A DNA stretch of 64,000 nucleotides from Candidatus Ideonella esbjergensis. GTDB taxonomy: Bacteria; Pseudomonadota; Gammaproteobacteria; Burkholderiales; Burkholderiaceae_C. Below are positions 42,646 to 53,295 of the stretch, in pieces. The notes under the pieces are model-generated. The model was not told where the DNA came from, did no database searches, and was given only the letters and a program-made list of their open reading frames with translations. Each line of letters starts with the position of its first letter. Position 1 is the first letter of the stretch. The DNA lies in NCBI GenBank assembly GCA_016710065.1, contig JADJLP010000015.1, positions 186,001 to 250,000 on the forward strand. The letters run 5' to 3'. A program made the translations under genes and the position numbers.

Positions 42646-43101
42646 TCAGCCCAGATCGGATGCCTTGTTGCCCAACAGGTAGCGGGGGCCAGCCCCCAGC
42701 TTCTGCGCCCCATCCTGCGGGTTGTAGAGCTTGCATTTCTTGAGCGAGAGGCAACCGCAACCTATGCACGCATCGAGTTGATCACGCAATTGCGTCAGGG
42801 CATCAATGCGGGCTTGCAGCAAGGGCTGCCAGCTGCGCGACAGACGCGTCCAATCGGCCTGCGTGGGGGTGCTCTGATCGGGCAGGCCGGCCAGCGCCTC
42901 GCGGATCTCGCTCAGACTGAGGCCCACACCCTGGGCCGCGCGAATGAAGGCCACTCGGCGCAGCACGTCCTTGGGGTACTGGCGCCGTCCAACCGCCGAG
43001 CGTTGACTCTGGATCAGGCCTTCGTCCTCGTAGAAACGCAGGGCACTGGCCTTCACGCCCGCCCGCTGGGCCAGGGTACTGATGCTGACGGGCTCGCTCA
43101 T
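42646..43101 (-). CDS. soxR: Redox-sensing activator SoxR
   Basis: MerR-family regulator, 151 residues: HTH with SISTLAQRAGVKASALRFYEDEGLI, dimerisation helix, and the [2Fe-2S] ligands Cys112, 115, 117 and 123 (CIGCGCLSLKKC). Oxidation of the cluster by redox-cycling agents activates transcription at promoters with an over-long spacer. The only such promoter seen is that of the divergent VOC gene. No soxS is present, as usual outside enterics. Confidence 0.96.
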   Translation of the reverse strand: MSEPVSISTLAQRAGVKASALRFYEDEGLIQSQRSAVGRRQYPKDVLRRVAFIRAAQGVGLSLSEIREALAGLPDQSTPTQADWTRLSRSWQPLLQARIDALTQLRDQLDACIGCGCLSLKKCKLYNPQDGAQKLGAGPRYLLGNKASDLG

Positions 43102-43123
43102 GCTGTGGTCTCCAACAGAGTGC

Positions 43124-43154
43124 TTGACTTCAAGTTAACTTTAACTTCGAGAAT
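43124..43154 (+). promoter_or_regulatory. SoxR-type promoter of the VOC gene
   Basis: -35 TTGACT (43124-43129) and -10 GAGAAT (43149-43154) are separated by 19 bases, the over-long spacer typical of SoxR-activated promoters. The spacer holds a palindrome TTCAAGTTAACTTTAA centred on AAGTTAACTT, close to the SoxR operator CCTCAAGTTAACTTGAGG. The VOC start is 31 bases downstream. Confidence 0.8.
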
Positions 43155-43184
43155 TCATCCATCCTAACCCGATGGAGAAACCCC

Positions 43185-43613
43185 ATGAGCACCGCCAACC
43201 TGGAACACGTCAACCTCACCGTGAGCGATCTGGATCGCAGCCTGCGCTTCGTGCAAGCCGCCCTACCCGACTGGCGCGTGCGCGGCCAGGGCCGCATGGA
43301 CTGGTTCGGCAAACCGATTCAATGGCTGCACGTGGGCAGCGACGATGTCTACCTGGCCCTGCAGAGCGGGGGCGAGGGCGCAGCAGTGGACTGGCAAAGC
43401 CACCGCACCGGCGTCAAGCACGTGGGCCTGGTGGTGAGCGACCTGGACGCCGTGGTGGGCCGACTCACCGAGGCCGGCTTTGCGCTGGACCATTGGGGTG
43501 GCGCATCCGCCTACCGCCGCAGCGCCTACTTTGTCGAGCCCGGCAGCGTGCAGTTCGAGTTTGTGGAGTACCTGAGCAACGACCCCGCGCTGAGAAACCA
43601 CTACGCGGGCTGA
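43185..43613 (+). CDS. VOC-family (glyoxalase/bleomycin-resistance-like) protein
   Basis: A 142-residue vicinal-oxygen-chelate protein with two beta-alpha-beta-beta-beta modules: LEHVNLTVSDLDRSLRF with His, and VKHVGLVVSDLDAVVGRLTEAGF, ending in VQFEFVEYL with the metal-ligand Glu. Likely a detoxifying lyase or binding protein. GGAGAAA precedes the ATG. Regulated by SoxR according to its promoter, so a role against redox-active compounds is likely. Confidence 0.9.
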   Translation: MSTANLEHVNLTVSDLDRSLRFVQAALPDWRVRGQGRMDWFGKPIQWLHVGSDDVYLALQSGGEGAAVDWQSHRTGVKHVGLVVSDLDAVVGRLTEAGFALDHWGGASAYRRSAYFVEPGSVQFEFVEYLSNDPALRNHYAG

Positions 43614-43659
43614 GGTGTGACGGTGGCAGGTCTCGGCGCATTACCGATCCCTGTGCGCA

Positions 43660-45486
<1,827 letters not shown>

Positions 45487-45544
45487 GCGTGGGCTCCCTG
45501 CGGATTTTCAGTGCCGCAGGTTAGCCGATCACGTGCTCAAGAGG

Positions 45545-45979
45545 TCAGCGTTGGCCGCCGAGCAGGCTGCCCAGCAGGCTGCCCATGTCGCCCAGGCCAC
45601 CTTGCGGGGCCTGGCCTTGGGGGGTGAGCTTGTCGATCACCTCGGGCAGGAGTTGCGAGAGCTGGCCTGCCAGGTCGCCATGCGACAGGCCGGTTTGCTG
45701 TGCCAATTGGCCCAGCGTGCCACCCGCACCGCCCAGCACGTTGCTGAGCTGGTCGGCCGAGATCGGCATGTTCTGGCCCGAGCCTATCCATGAGCCGATG
45801 ACGTTGCCCAGCCCCGCCTTCTCGAAACCTTGCACCAGGCCGCCCAGACCGCCTTGTTGCGAGCCATTGGCCAGCATGCCCACCACGGCATTGATCAGGG
45901 CCGCGTTGCCGCCCCCCGCACCTTGCTGTCCACCTTGGGCAGCGCCCAGCATACCCACCACAGAATCAAGCAGTCCCAT
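45545..45979 (-). CDS. YidB/DUF937 family protein
   Basis: A 144-residue Gly/Gln-rich protein with the start MGLLDSVVGMLG and motif LGNVIGSWIGSGQNMPISADQLSNVLG...LAQQTGLSHGDLAGQLSQLLPEVIDKLTPQG, the core of the YidB family. Function unknown. The ATG at 45979 fits the family start. About 157 bases to rsmE hold nothing obvious. Confidence 0.92.
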   Translation of the reverse strand: MGLLDSVVGMLGAAQGGQQGAGGGNAALINAVVGMLANGSQQGGLGGLVQGFEKAGLGNVIGSWIGSGQNMPISADQLSNVLGGAGGTLGQLAQQTGLSHGDLAGQLSQLLPEVIDKLTPQGQAPQGGLGDMGSLLGSLLGGQR

Positions 45980-46136
45980 CGGATGTCCTTCCCAGCAGTT
46001 TGTCTGCGTTGAAGCGCGCCAACATGGCACGCATCGCGGGCCGATTGCAGCACCATGACCCAGCCGGTGCAAGTACAGCCCATGGCAACTTCGTGAACTG
46101 CTGGCTACGGCTGTGGCCACGAGGGCACAGGCTGGT

Positions 46137-46859
46137 TCAACGCAGGCCCAGGTAGGCCAGGGCGGCCAGCGGTGCGGTGTCGGCCCGCAGCACGCGTGGG
46201 CCCAGGCCCAGTGGCAGAAAGCCGCTTGTGCGGGCCAGGGCCTCCTCGCGTGCGTCCAAGCCGCCTTCGGGGCCGGACAGCAGGGTGATGGCATGGGTCT
46301 GAGGCAGTTGGGCTGCGGGTTGCGCATCCGCTGAAAAGCTCAGCACATGCCTTGCCCCTGTGGACTCTGGTGTCAAGCCACCCAGCCAGGCGTCCAGCGT
46401 GGCGATGGGCGCCACCACAGGAACGCGCGTGCGGCCACTTTGTTCGGCGGCCGACTGGGCCACCGATTGCCAATGGGCCTGGCGGCGCTCGGCGCGCTCG
46501 CCCTGCAGCTTCAGCACCGAGCGCGCGCACTGCAAAGGCTGGATGTGCGCCACGCCCAGCTCGGTGGCCTTTTCCACCAGCGCGTCCATGCGCTCATTGG
46601 CAGGCATGCCCAGGGCCAAGGTCACCGCCACGGACAACTCGCAAGCGCGCGATGGCAACTGCGCACGCACCACCACGTCCACGTCGTGGCGGCCCATGCG
46701 TGTCACCTCGGCCCGCCACTCCTGGCCATCGCCATTGAACAGCGTGATGGCGTGGCCGGGTTGCAGGCGCAGAACCTGCACATGGCGAGCGGCTTCAGCG
46801 GGCAGGGCCACGGCGGCGCCCTCGTGCAAGGGCAAGGGCAGGTACAGGCGAGCGGGCAT
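46137..46859 (-). CDS. rsmE: 16S rRNA (uracil-1498-N3)-methyltransferase
   Basis: SPOUT-class methyltransferase modifying U1498 of 16S rRNA, 240 residues. It has an N-terminal PUA-like domain (HVQVLRLQPGHAITLFNGDGQEW) and a trefoil-knot domain with EKATELGVAHIQPL, ITLLSGPEGGLDAREEALA and LGPRVLRADTAPLAAL, the SAM-binding knot. The ATG at 46859 is the usual family start. Confidence 0.95.
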   Translation of the reverse strand: MPARLYLPLPLHEGAAVALPAEAARHVQVLRLQPGHAITLFNGDGQEWRAEVTRMGRHDVDVVVRAQLPSRACELSVAVTLALGMPANERMDALVEKATELGVAHIQPLQCARSVLKLQGERAERRQAHWQSVAQSAAEQSGRTRVPVVAPIATLDAWLGGLTPESTGARHVLSFSADAQPAAQLPQTHAITLLSGPEGGLDAREEALARTSGFLPLGLGPRVLRADTAPLAALAYLGLR

Positions 46860-46889
46860 GCCGCCAGTTTGCCCCAAGCGCGAGGGCGC

Positions 46890-47381
46890 TCAGCGCGGCG
46901 CGAGCATCTGGCCGAAGCGCTTGAGGGCCTCGGTGCCCTGCTCGGCGCGCACGCGCTCGATGAAGCGCAAGGCCAGGGCCTGCAGCTCTTGCGGGCCGGC
47001 GCATTTCTCGACCTCGAGCGAGAAACGGTAGCCCCGCACCAGCCCCAGCGCTTGCTTGGCGTAGCCGTTCAGCGCCTCGTACAGCGTGGCGTAGTCCATC
47101 TGGCGAATTTGCTGCTGCATGGCCTGGTAGTCCACGGCCACATCGGGCGCGGGGCCGGCAGCGCGCGCAGGCGCGGGCTCAGCCACGGGCTCGATCAGGC
47201 CCTCGGCCAGCAAATGCATGAGGTCTTCTTCGCTGCAGCCCTTGACCTGCGCCAGCCAGTAGCCGCCCTCCTGGGTGGCGTTGATGATCAGCAGCAAGTT
47301 GCGCACGTGGCGCGGGAGATTCAAGGCGCGGGACTGGATCTCGGCCTGCCCTGCGGCGGTTCTGACGAATCGGTACGGCAT
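46890..47381 (-). CDS. Conserved hypothetical protein
   Basis: A 163-residue, probably cytoplasmic protein. N-terminal half (MPYRFVRTAAGQAEIQSRALNLPRHVRNLLLIINATQ) then an Ala/Pro linker and a helical C-terminus (MQQQIRQMDYATLYEALNGYAKQALGL). I recognise no named family; the layout is typical of short Burkholderiales proteins with a small alpha/beta domain. It lies upstream of rsmE on the same strand with 30 bases between. Confidence 0.72.
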   Translation of the reverse strand: MPYRFVRTAAGQAEIQSRALNLPRHVRNLLLIINATQEGGYWLAQVKGCSEEDLMHLLAEGLIEPVAEPAPARAAGPAPDVAVDYQAMQQQIRQMDYATLYEALNGYAKQALGLVRGYRFSLEVEKCAGPQELQALALRFIERVRAEQGTEALKRFGQMLAPR

Positions 47382-47405
47382 GTGTCGTCAAGCCCTGATG
47401 ACTGC

Positions 47406-47425
47406 AGCGTCGCGAAGGCGACGCT
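47406..47425. terminator. Stable hairpin between fadD and the hypothetical gene
   Basis: AGCGTCGC and GCGACGCT form a perfect eight-pair stem with a tetraloop that reads CTTC on the minus strand (the transcribed strand of both flanking genes). There is no following T tract, so it may be a weak terminator or an mRNA processing/stability element. Confidence 0.5.
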
Positions 47426-47469
47426 TACTGCGTCTGAATTGTGCGCCAGCTCGCCGCTGGCAAGGCCGT

Positions 47470-49158
47470 TCAGCGCGCAGTTGCCGCTGCCTTGTCGCGC
47501 AATTCGCGACGCAGCACCTTGCCCACGGCCGTCTTGGGCAGCTCGGTGCGAAACTCGATCACCCGGGGGCGTTTGTAGCCGGTGAGGTTGGCCTCGCACC
47601 ACTGCCGCACATCGGTTTCGCTCACGGCCGGATCTTTCTTGATGATGACCACCTTCACCGCCTCGCCGGCTTTTTCATCCGGCACGCCCACGGCGGCGCA
47701 TTCGAGCACGCCGGGCATCTGGGTGATGACATCCTCGATCTCGTTTGGATAGACGTTGAAGCCCGACACCAGGATCATGTCTTTCTTGCGGTCAACGATG
47801 CGGAAGTAGCCGCGCTCGTCCACGATGCCCACGTCACCCGTGCGAAAGAAACCATCGGCCGTCATGACCTTGGCGGTTTCGTCGGGCCGCTGCCAGTAGC
47901 CGGCCATCACCTGCGGGCCGCGGATGGCGATTTCGCCAGCCGTGCCCAGGGGCACTTCGTGGCCATCGTCATCGAGCAGCGTGAGCTCGGTGCTGGGCAT
48001 GGGCAGGCCGATGGTGCCGGAGTAGGCCTTGGTGTCCACCGGGTTGCAGGTGGCGGAGGGGCTGGTTTCGCTCAGGCCATAGCCCTCGCAGATCGGGCAG
48101 CCGGTCTTCTCCAGCCACAAGCGCGCCGTGGCCTGCTGCACCGCCATGCCACCACCGACCGAGATTTTCAAATGGCTCCAATCCACCTTGCTGAAATCCG
48201 CATGGTTGGCCAGCGCGTTGAACAGCGTGTTCACCGCCGGGAAACTGTGAAAGCGCTCCTTGGACAAATCCTTGAGCACCGCCGGAATGTCTCGTGGGTT
48301 GGCGATGAGGATGTTGCAACCCCCCATGCGCAAGCCCAGCATCATGTTCGTGTTGAAACCGAAGATGTGGTACAGCGGCAGCGCGCAAACGGTGACGATT
48401 TGTTCGCCTGCAGGGATGCTTTTGAGGGCCGGCTGGTACCAGGCCTCGGACTGCAGCACATTGGCCACCAGGTTGCGGTGCAGCAGCACCGCGCCCTTGC
48501 TCACACCCGTGGTGCCGCCGGTGTACTGCAGCACCGCGATGTCGTCCGGCCCCACGGTGGGTGAAGTCCAGGCCTTGCCGCGGCCGCTGGCGATCGCATC
48601 GTTGAATCGCATGGCCTGGGGCAGGTCGAACTCGGGCACCAGCTTCTTCACCTTGCGCACCACGTGGTTCACCAGCGCGCCCTTGAGCAGGCCCAGCATG
48701 TCGCCCATGGCGGCCAGCACCACATGGCGAGTCGGAACGTCCCGTAGCACTTGTTGCAGCACCCCCGCGAAGTTCTCAAGAATGACGATGGCCTTGGCAC
48801 CCGAATCCTTGAGCTGATGCTCAAGCTCGCGCGGCGTGTACAGCGGGTTCACGTTCACCACCACCATGCCGGCACGCAGGATGCCTGCCACCACCACCGG
48901 GTACTGCGGCACGTTGGGCATCATCACCGCCACGCGGTCGCCCTTGTTCAGGCCGCTGCCCTGCAGATGCACCGCAAAGGCGCGCGACATCTCGTCGATC
49001 TGCCCGAACGTGAAAGCCTTGCCCATGAACTTGTAGGCGTTGGCCGAGGCGTACTTGCCAAAGCTCTCGTCCAGCAGGGCATTGAGCGATGGATAGACAT
49101 CGATCTTGACCTCTGCGGGCACGCCTGCGGGGTATTGCTTCAACCAGATCTTTTCCAT
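47470..49158 (-). CDS. fadD: Long-chain acyl-CoA ligase
   Basis: AMP-forming fatty-acid CoA ligase of 562 residues. ATP-binding motif YTGGTTGVSKGAVL, GYGLSETSP, and the C-terminal hinge and Lys regions (YFRIVDRKKDMILVSGFNVYPNEIE; LPKTAVGKVLRREL) are present. It activates imported fatty acids for beta-oxidation. An ATG four codons upstream is also possible. FadD is the best match, though related medium-chain ligases cannot be excluded. Confidence 0.9.
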   Translation of the reverse strand: MEKIWLKQYPAGVPAEVKIDVYPSLNALLDESFGKYASANAYKFMGKAFTFGQIDEMSRAFAVHLQGSGLNKGDRVAVMMPNVPQYPVVVAGILRAGMVVVNVNPLYTPRELEHQLKDSGAKAIVILENFAGVLQQVLRDVPTRHVVLAAMGDMLGLLKGALVNHVVRKVKKLVPEFDLPQAMRFNDAIASGRGKAWTSPTVGPDDIAVLQYTGGTTGVSKGAVLLHRNLVANVLQSEAWYQPALKSIPAGEQIVTVCALPLYHIFGFNTNMMLGLRMGGCNILIANPRDIPAVLKDLSKERFHSFPAVNTLFNALANHADFSKVDWSHLKISVGGGMAVQQATARLWLEKTGCPICEGYGLSETSPSATCNPVDTKAYSGTIGLPMPSTELTLLDDDGHEVPLGTAGEIAIRGPQVMAGYWQRPDETAKVMTADGFFRTGDVGIVDERGYFRIVDRKKDMILVSGFNVYPNEIEDVITQMPGVLECAAVGVPDEKAGEAVKVVIIKKDPAVSETDVRQWCEANLTGYKRPRVIEFRTELPKTAVGKVLRRELRDKAAATAR

Positions 49159-49280
49159 CCATGGCTCCAAAACGTGACTGTCATTGTGGCCTTGTCAGCC
49201 AGCGGTCAGCATCGGTGCTTTCGATAGAGATTGCCCCAGAGCAACCCTAGGTGAGGCGCCCGCACTGGGTGGCCTGGCCA

Positions 49281-50021
49281 TCAGGCCGTGGCCAGTGCCA
49301 GCGCGGCCATCACGATGTCGCGCGAATACTCGGCCGCCACGTCGGCCAGAAAGCGCGGAAAGTCCACATGCGCCTGGTCATCCGCGCGGTCTGAAATCGT
49401 TCGCAACACCGCGAACGGGCGGCCATAGTCGGCGCACACCTGGGCCAGTGCCGCACCTTCCATTTCCACGGCCAGCGCATCGGGCAAGGCCTGCCGCAGC
49501 GCCAGGCTCTCGGCACCGGACGACACAAAACGATCACCGCTGATGACCAGGCCCTGGTGGCACTGGGGCGCCTGGATGCCGAACGAGGCCAGCGCCGCAT
49601 GCGGTTGGCTCAGCACCTGGCCTGCGGCCTGGGCCAGCAGCCCGGCCCAGCGCGCATCGGCCGCAAACCGCGCGCGCCCGGTGCCCGGCACCTCCCAGCG
49701 CGGGAACAGCGGTGAAGCATCCATGTCGTGCTGCAGGCATTCGCAGCCCACCACCACGTCGCCCACCTTCACGCCCTCGGCCAGGCCACCGGCCACGCCG
49801 GTGAACATCAGGGCCCGCACCGCAAAGCGCTCACACAGGATTGCCGCCGTGGCCGCCGCCGCCACCTTGCCGATGCCCGAGAGACCCAGCACCACGTCGT
49901 GCCCCGCCAAGCGTCCCCGGTGAAACTTTCGGCCCGCCACGATCTGCACCTGGTCGGTGGGCAACACGGCCAGCAGCGCGGCCAGTTCGGGGGGCATGGC
50001 GGAAATGATGGCCAGGGTCAT
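49281..50021 (-). CDS. 5'-methylthioadenosine/S-adenosylhomocysteine nucleosidase
   Basis: Purine nucleoside phosphorylase-fold enzyme of 246 residues. Key motifs are AIISAMPPELAALL, MFTGVAGGLAEGVKVGDVVVG, QGLVISGDRFV and the substrate-binding VEMEGAALAQVC, followed by RTISDRADDQA. It hydrolyses MTA and SAH in the methyl cycle. Downstream of pntB on the same strand, separated by a terminator. Confidence 0.9.
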   Translation of the reverse strand: MTLAIISAMPPELAALLAVLPTDQVQIVAGRKFHRGRLAGHDVVLGLSGIGKVAAAATAAILCERFAVRALMFTGVAGGLAEGVKVGDVVVGCECLQHDMDASPLFPRWEVPGTGRARFAADARWAGLLAQAAGQVLSQPHAALASFGIQAPQCHQGLVISGDRFVSSGAESLALRQALPDALAVEMEGAALAQVCADYGRPFAVLRTISDRADDQAHVDFPRFLADVAAEYSRDIVMAALALATA

Positions 50022-50045
50022 GGCGGGCGGTGTGGCAGGGGCCAG

Positions 50046-50071
50046 AAAAAAAGCGCCTCGCAAGGCGCCTT
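50046..50071 (-). terminator. Rho-independent terminator of the pntAB operon
   Basis: On the minus strand, AAGGCGCC-TTGCGA-GGCGCTTT forms an eight-pair stem (one G-U) continuing into a run of T. It lies 20 bases after the pntB stop and before the MTA/SAH nucleosidase start. Confidence 0.88.
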
Positions 50072-50090
50072 GTTTGTAGCAGGAGCGGAC

Positions 50091-51506
50091 TCAGCCCCGC
50101 AGCGCCGCCAGCACCTCGTCCAGCATCTTCTTGGCGTCGCCGAAAAGCATGCGGTTGTTGTCCTTGTAGAACAGCGGGTTGTCCACGCCGGCATAGCCCG
50201 AGGCCATGCTGCGCTTCATGACGATGCTGGTCTTGGCCTTCCACACCTCCAGAACCGGCATGCCGGCGATGGGGCTGGTGGGGTCGTCCTGCGCGGCCGG
50301 GTTCACGATGTCATTCGCGCCGATCACCATGGTGACATCGGTCTTGGGGAAATCGTCGTTGATCTCGTCCATCTCCATCACGATGTCATAGGGCACCTTG
50401 GCTTCGGCCAGCAGCACGTTCATGTGGCCAGGCATGCGGCCTGCCACCGGGTGGATGCCGAAGCGCACGTTCACGCCCTGCGCGCGCAGCAGCTTGGTGA
50501 TCTCGTAGACCGTGTGCTGGGCCTGGGCCACCGCCATGCCGTAGCCCGGCACGATGATGACGCTCTTGGCTTCTCGCAGCAGCTCGGCGGTCTCGGCCGC
50601 AGCGATGGGCGAGACCTCGCCCTGCGGCTCGGCCGCACCACCCGCAGCGGCCGGGGCTGGTGCGCCACCACCGAAGCCACCAGCGATGACGCTGATGAAA
50701 TTGCGGTTCATGGCCCGGCACATGATGTACGAGAGGATGGCGCCCGACGAACCCACCAGCGCGCCCACCACGATGAGCAGGTCGTTGCTGAGCATGAAGC
50801 CGGTGGCCGCCGCCGCCCAGCCCGAGTAGCTGTTGAGCATGGACACCACCACCGGCATGTCGGCGCCGCCGATGGCCATCACCATGTGGATGCCGAACAG
50901 CAGGGCGATCACGGTCATCACCAGCAACGGGGTCATGCCGGCCTGGATGTCATGCACATGCAGGAACTCGCGGCCGAACCAGATCACCACCAGCAGGCCC
51001 ACCAGGTTCAGCATGTGCCGCCCGGGCAGCAGCAGCGGCTTGCCACCGATCTTGCCCGAGAGCTTGCCAAACGCAATGATGGAGCCCGAGAAGGTGACCG
51101 CACCGATGAGGATGCCGATGTAGATCTCGACCTCGTGGATGGCCTTCTCGGCCTCGGTGGGGAACACGGTGGAGGTGTCGATGTAGCTGGCAAAGCCCAC
51201 CAGGCAGGCAGCCAGGCCCACCAGGCTGTGCATCAAGGCCACCAGCTCGGGCATCTGCGTCATCTGCACCTTCTTGGCAGCGAACAGGCCGATGCTGCCG
51301 CCGACGGCCAACGCGCCGATGATCCAAGGGATGCCGGCCGGCGTGACGCGCGGGCCCAGCACAGTGGCCAGCACGGCGATGGCCATGCCGATGATGCCGA
51401 AGAGGTTGCCGCGGCGTGCAGTTTCCGGGTTGGCGAGGCCACCCAGGCTGAGGATGAAGAGAATGGTGGCGCCGATGTACGAGACGGTGGCCAGGCTGGA
51501 AGTCAT
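50091..51506 (-). CDS. pntB: NAD(P) transhydrogenase beta subunit
   Basis: Proton-translocating transhydrogenase subunit, 471 residues: about nine membrane helices followed by the NADP-binding domain III (IVPGYGMAVAQAQHTVYEITKLL, VRFGIHPVAGRMPGHMNVLLAEAKVPYD, VIGANDIVNPAAQDDPTSPIAGMPVL). Works with PntA to make NADPH from NADH using the proton gradient. 16 bases downstream of pntA. Confidence 0.96.
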   Translation of the reverse strand: MTSSLATVSYIGATILFILSLGGLANPETARRGNLFGIIGMAIAVLATVLGPRVTPAGIPWIIGALAVGGSIGLFAAKKVQMTQMPELVALMHSLVGLAACLVGFASYIDTSTVFPTEAEKAIHEVEIYIGILIGAVTFSGSIIAFGKLSGKIGGKPLLLPGRHMLNLVGLLVVIWFGREFLHVHDIQAGMTPLLVMTVIALLFGIHMVMAIGGADMPVVVSMLNSYSGWAAAATGFMLSNDLLIVVGALVGSSGAILSYIMCRAMNRNFISVIAGGFGGGAPAPAAAGGAAEPQGEVSPIAAAETAELLREAKSVIIVPGYGMAVAQAQHTVYEITKLLRAQGVNVRFGIHPVAGRMPGHMNVLLAEAKVPYDIVMEMDEINDDFPKTDVTMVIGANDIVNPAAQDDPTSPIAGMPVLEVWKAKTSIVMKRSMASGYAGVDNPLFYKDNNRMLFGDAKKMLDEVLAALRG

Positions 51507-51522
51507 TTGGTTCGTCTCCTGA

Positions 51523-53106
51523 TCACTTGCGGAACATCGCCAGCATGCGACGCGTGACCGCGAAGCCGCCGAACATGTTGACGGCCGTGAGCGCGAGCGC
51601 GAACACGGCCAGCCCCAGGATCAGCCCGTTGGGCCGATCCGCCACGCCGCCCACAAGCGGCGGGGCGATCTGCACCAGCGCACCGATGGCGATGATGGAT
51701 GAGATGGCGTTGGTCACGCTCATCAGCGGCGTGTGCAGCGAGGGCGTCACGTTCCAGACCACCATGTAGCCGATGAAGCAGGCCAGCACGAAGACCGTGA
51801 AGTGCGAGAGGAAGGTGGCTGGTGCATACAGGCCCACCAGCAGGAACGCAAGCGCGCCGAAGCCAAACACCCTGGCCAGGGCTGCGCCCGACATGGGCTC
51901 GCTCTCGCCATGACCATGGCCCTTCTTGGCGGCCGGCGCGGCCACGGCGGCTGCGGGCTTGGCGGCGGCGGGTGGCAGCTTGGGCGGTGGGGCCGGCCAA
52001 GTGACGGCGCCTTCCTTGATGACAGTGAGGCCGCGGATGGCGTCGTCTTCGAAGTTGACGTTGATGACCCCGTCCTTGGTCTTGCACAACTCTTCGGTCA
52101 CGCGCCACAGGTTGGTGGAGTACAGCGTGGAGGACTGCTTGGCCAGGCGGCTCACCAAATCGGTGTAGCCGATGATGGTGACGCCGTGGCGCACCACCGC
52201 CTCGCCAGGCACGGTGAGCTCGCAGTTGCCGCCTTGCTCGCCGGCCATGTCGACGATGACACTGCCGGGCTTCATGCTCTGCACCATCTCGGCGGTGATG
52301 AGCCTGGGCGCCGGCTTGCCGGGGATCAGCGCGGTGGTGATGATGACGTCGGCGTCCTTGGCCTGCTTGGCGTACATCTCGCGCTGGGCCTGCAAGAAGC
52401 CCTCGCTCATCACCTTGGCGTAGCCGCCGCCGCCGCCGCCTTCTTCTTCGTAGTCGACCTTGACGAACTCACCGCCCAGCGACACCACCTGGTCGGCCAC
52501 CTCGGCGCGGGTGTCGTTGGCGCGCACGATGGCGCCCAGGTTGGCTGCTGTGCCGATGGCAGCCAAACCGGCCACGCCGGCACCGGCGATGAAGACCTTG
52601 GCCGGCGGGATCTTGCCGGCGGCGGTGATCTGGCCGTTGAAGAAACGGCCGAAGGCGTTGGCGGCCTCGATGACGGCGCGGTAGCCGCTGATGCCGGCCA
52701 TGGAGGTGAGCGCGTCCATCTTCTGAGCCCGCGAGAGCTGGCGCGGCAGGCAGTCGATGGCCAGCACGGTGGCCTTCTTGGCGGCCAGCAGCTGCATCAG
52801 CTCGGGGTTCTGCGCGGGCCAGATGAAGCTCAGCAGCGTGCTGCCTTCGCGCATGCCGGCCACTTCGCCAGGGCTGGGCGCCCGCACCTTCAGGACGATG
52901 TCCGATTGGGCCCAGACCTCGGCCGCACCGGGCAGCACGGTGGCGCCGGCAGCGCGGTAGGTGTCGTCGGCAAAGTTGGCCGCGTCGCCCGCGCCTGCTT
53001 CAACGGCCACAGAGAAGCCCAGCTTGACGAGCTTCTCCACCACGTCCGGCACGGTTGCGACGCGCTTCTCACCGGCCGCTGTTTCCTTGGGAACGCCTAT
53101 CAGCAT
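51523..53106 (-). CDS. pntA: NAD(P) transhydrogenase alpha subunit
   Basis: Full-length alpha subunit of 527 residues: NAD-binding domain I (MLIGVPKETAAGEKRVATVPD, VFIAGAGVAGLAAIGTAANLGA, VIVDMAGEQGGNCELT) joined through an Ala/Lys/His-rich linker to three or four C-terminal membrane helices. Thus pntAa and pntAb are fused, as in E. coli, whereas many related bacteria have them split. The ATG at 53106 matches the family start. Confidence 0.96.
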   Translation of the reverse strand: MLIGVPKETAAGEKRVATVPDVVEKLVKLGFSVAVEAGAGDAANFADDTYRAAGATVLPGAAEVWAQSDIVLKVRAPSPGEVAGMREGSTLLSFIWPAQNPELMQLLAAKKATVLAIDCLPRQLSRAQKMDALTSMAGISGYRAVIEAANAFGRFFNGQITAAGKIPPAKVFIAGAGVAGLAAIGTAANLGAIVRANDTRAEVADQVVSLGGEFVKVDYEEEGGGGGGYAKVMSEGFLQAQREMYAKQAKDADVIITTALIPGKPAPRLITAEMVQSMKPGSVIVDMAGEQGGNCELTVPGEAVVRHGVTIIGYTDLVSRLAKQSSTLYSTNLWRVTEELCKTKDGVINVNFEDDAIRGLTVIKEGAVTWPAPPPKLPPAAAKPAAAVAAPAAKKGHGHGESEPMSGAALARVFGFGALAFLLVGLYAPATFLSHFTVFVLACFIGYMVVWNVTPSLHTPLMSVTNAISSIIAIGALVQIAPPLVGGVADRPNGLILGLAVFALALTAVNMFGGFAVTRRMLAMFRK

Positions 53107-53283
53107 GGGTATCTCCTCTCCAACGCTTTGGTTGAAATGCACACGCACTGCCCGCCAGAAACCTGGCGTGGCGCACGCGGCTGTGAAATTTGCCCGAAGC
53201 TTAACGGATAACCCCGCCCCGCCCGCCGGGCATTTCAGCGCAGGTTAAGCCTGGGTTGACACAAGCTAACAAAGTCCCCCGCC

Positions 53284-53289
53284 TAAGAT
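53284..53289 (+). promoter_or_regulatory. -10-like hexamer close to the Nudix start
   Basis: TAAGAT ends six bases before the ATG at 53296. A TTGACA at 53256-53261 is 22 bases upstream, too far for an ideal pairing. A leaderless transcript is possible. Confidence 0.3.
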
Positions 53290-53295
53290 GCACAC

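Noticed and set aside
49728..51557. A 609-codon open frame opposite the nucleosidase and pntB
   Set aside because: Spans two well-supported genes and their terminator on the other strand; composition is His/Arg/Gln-rich and shows no motif.
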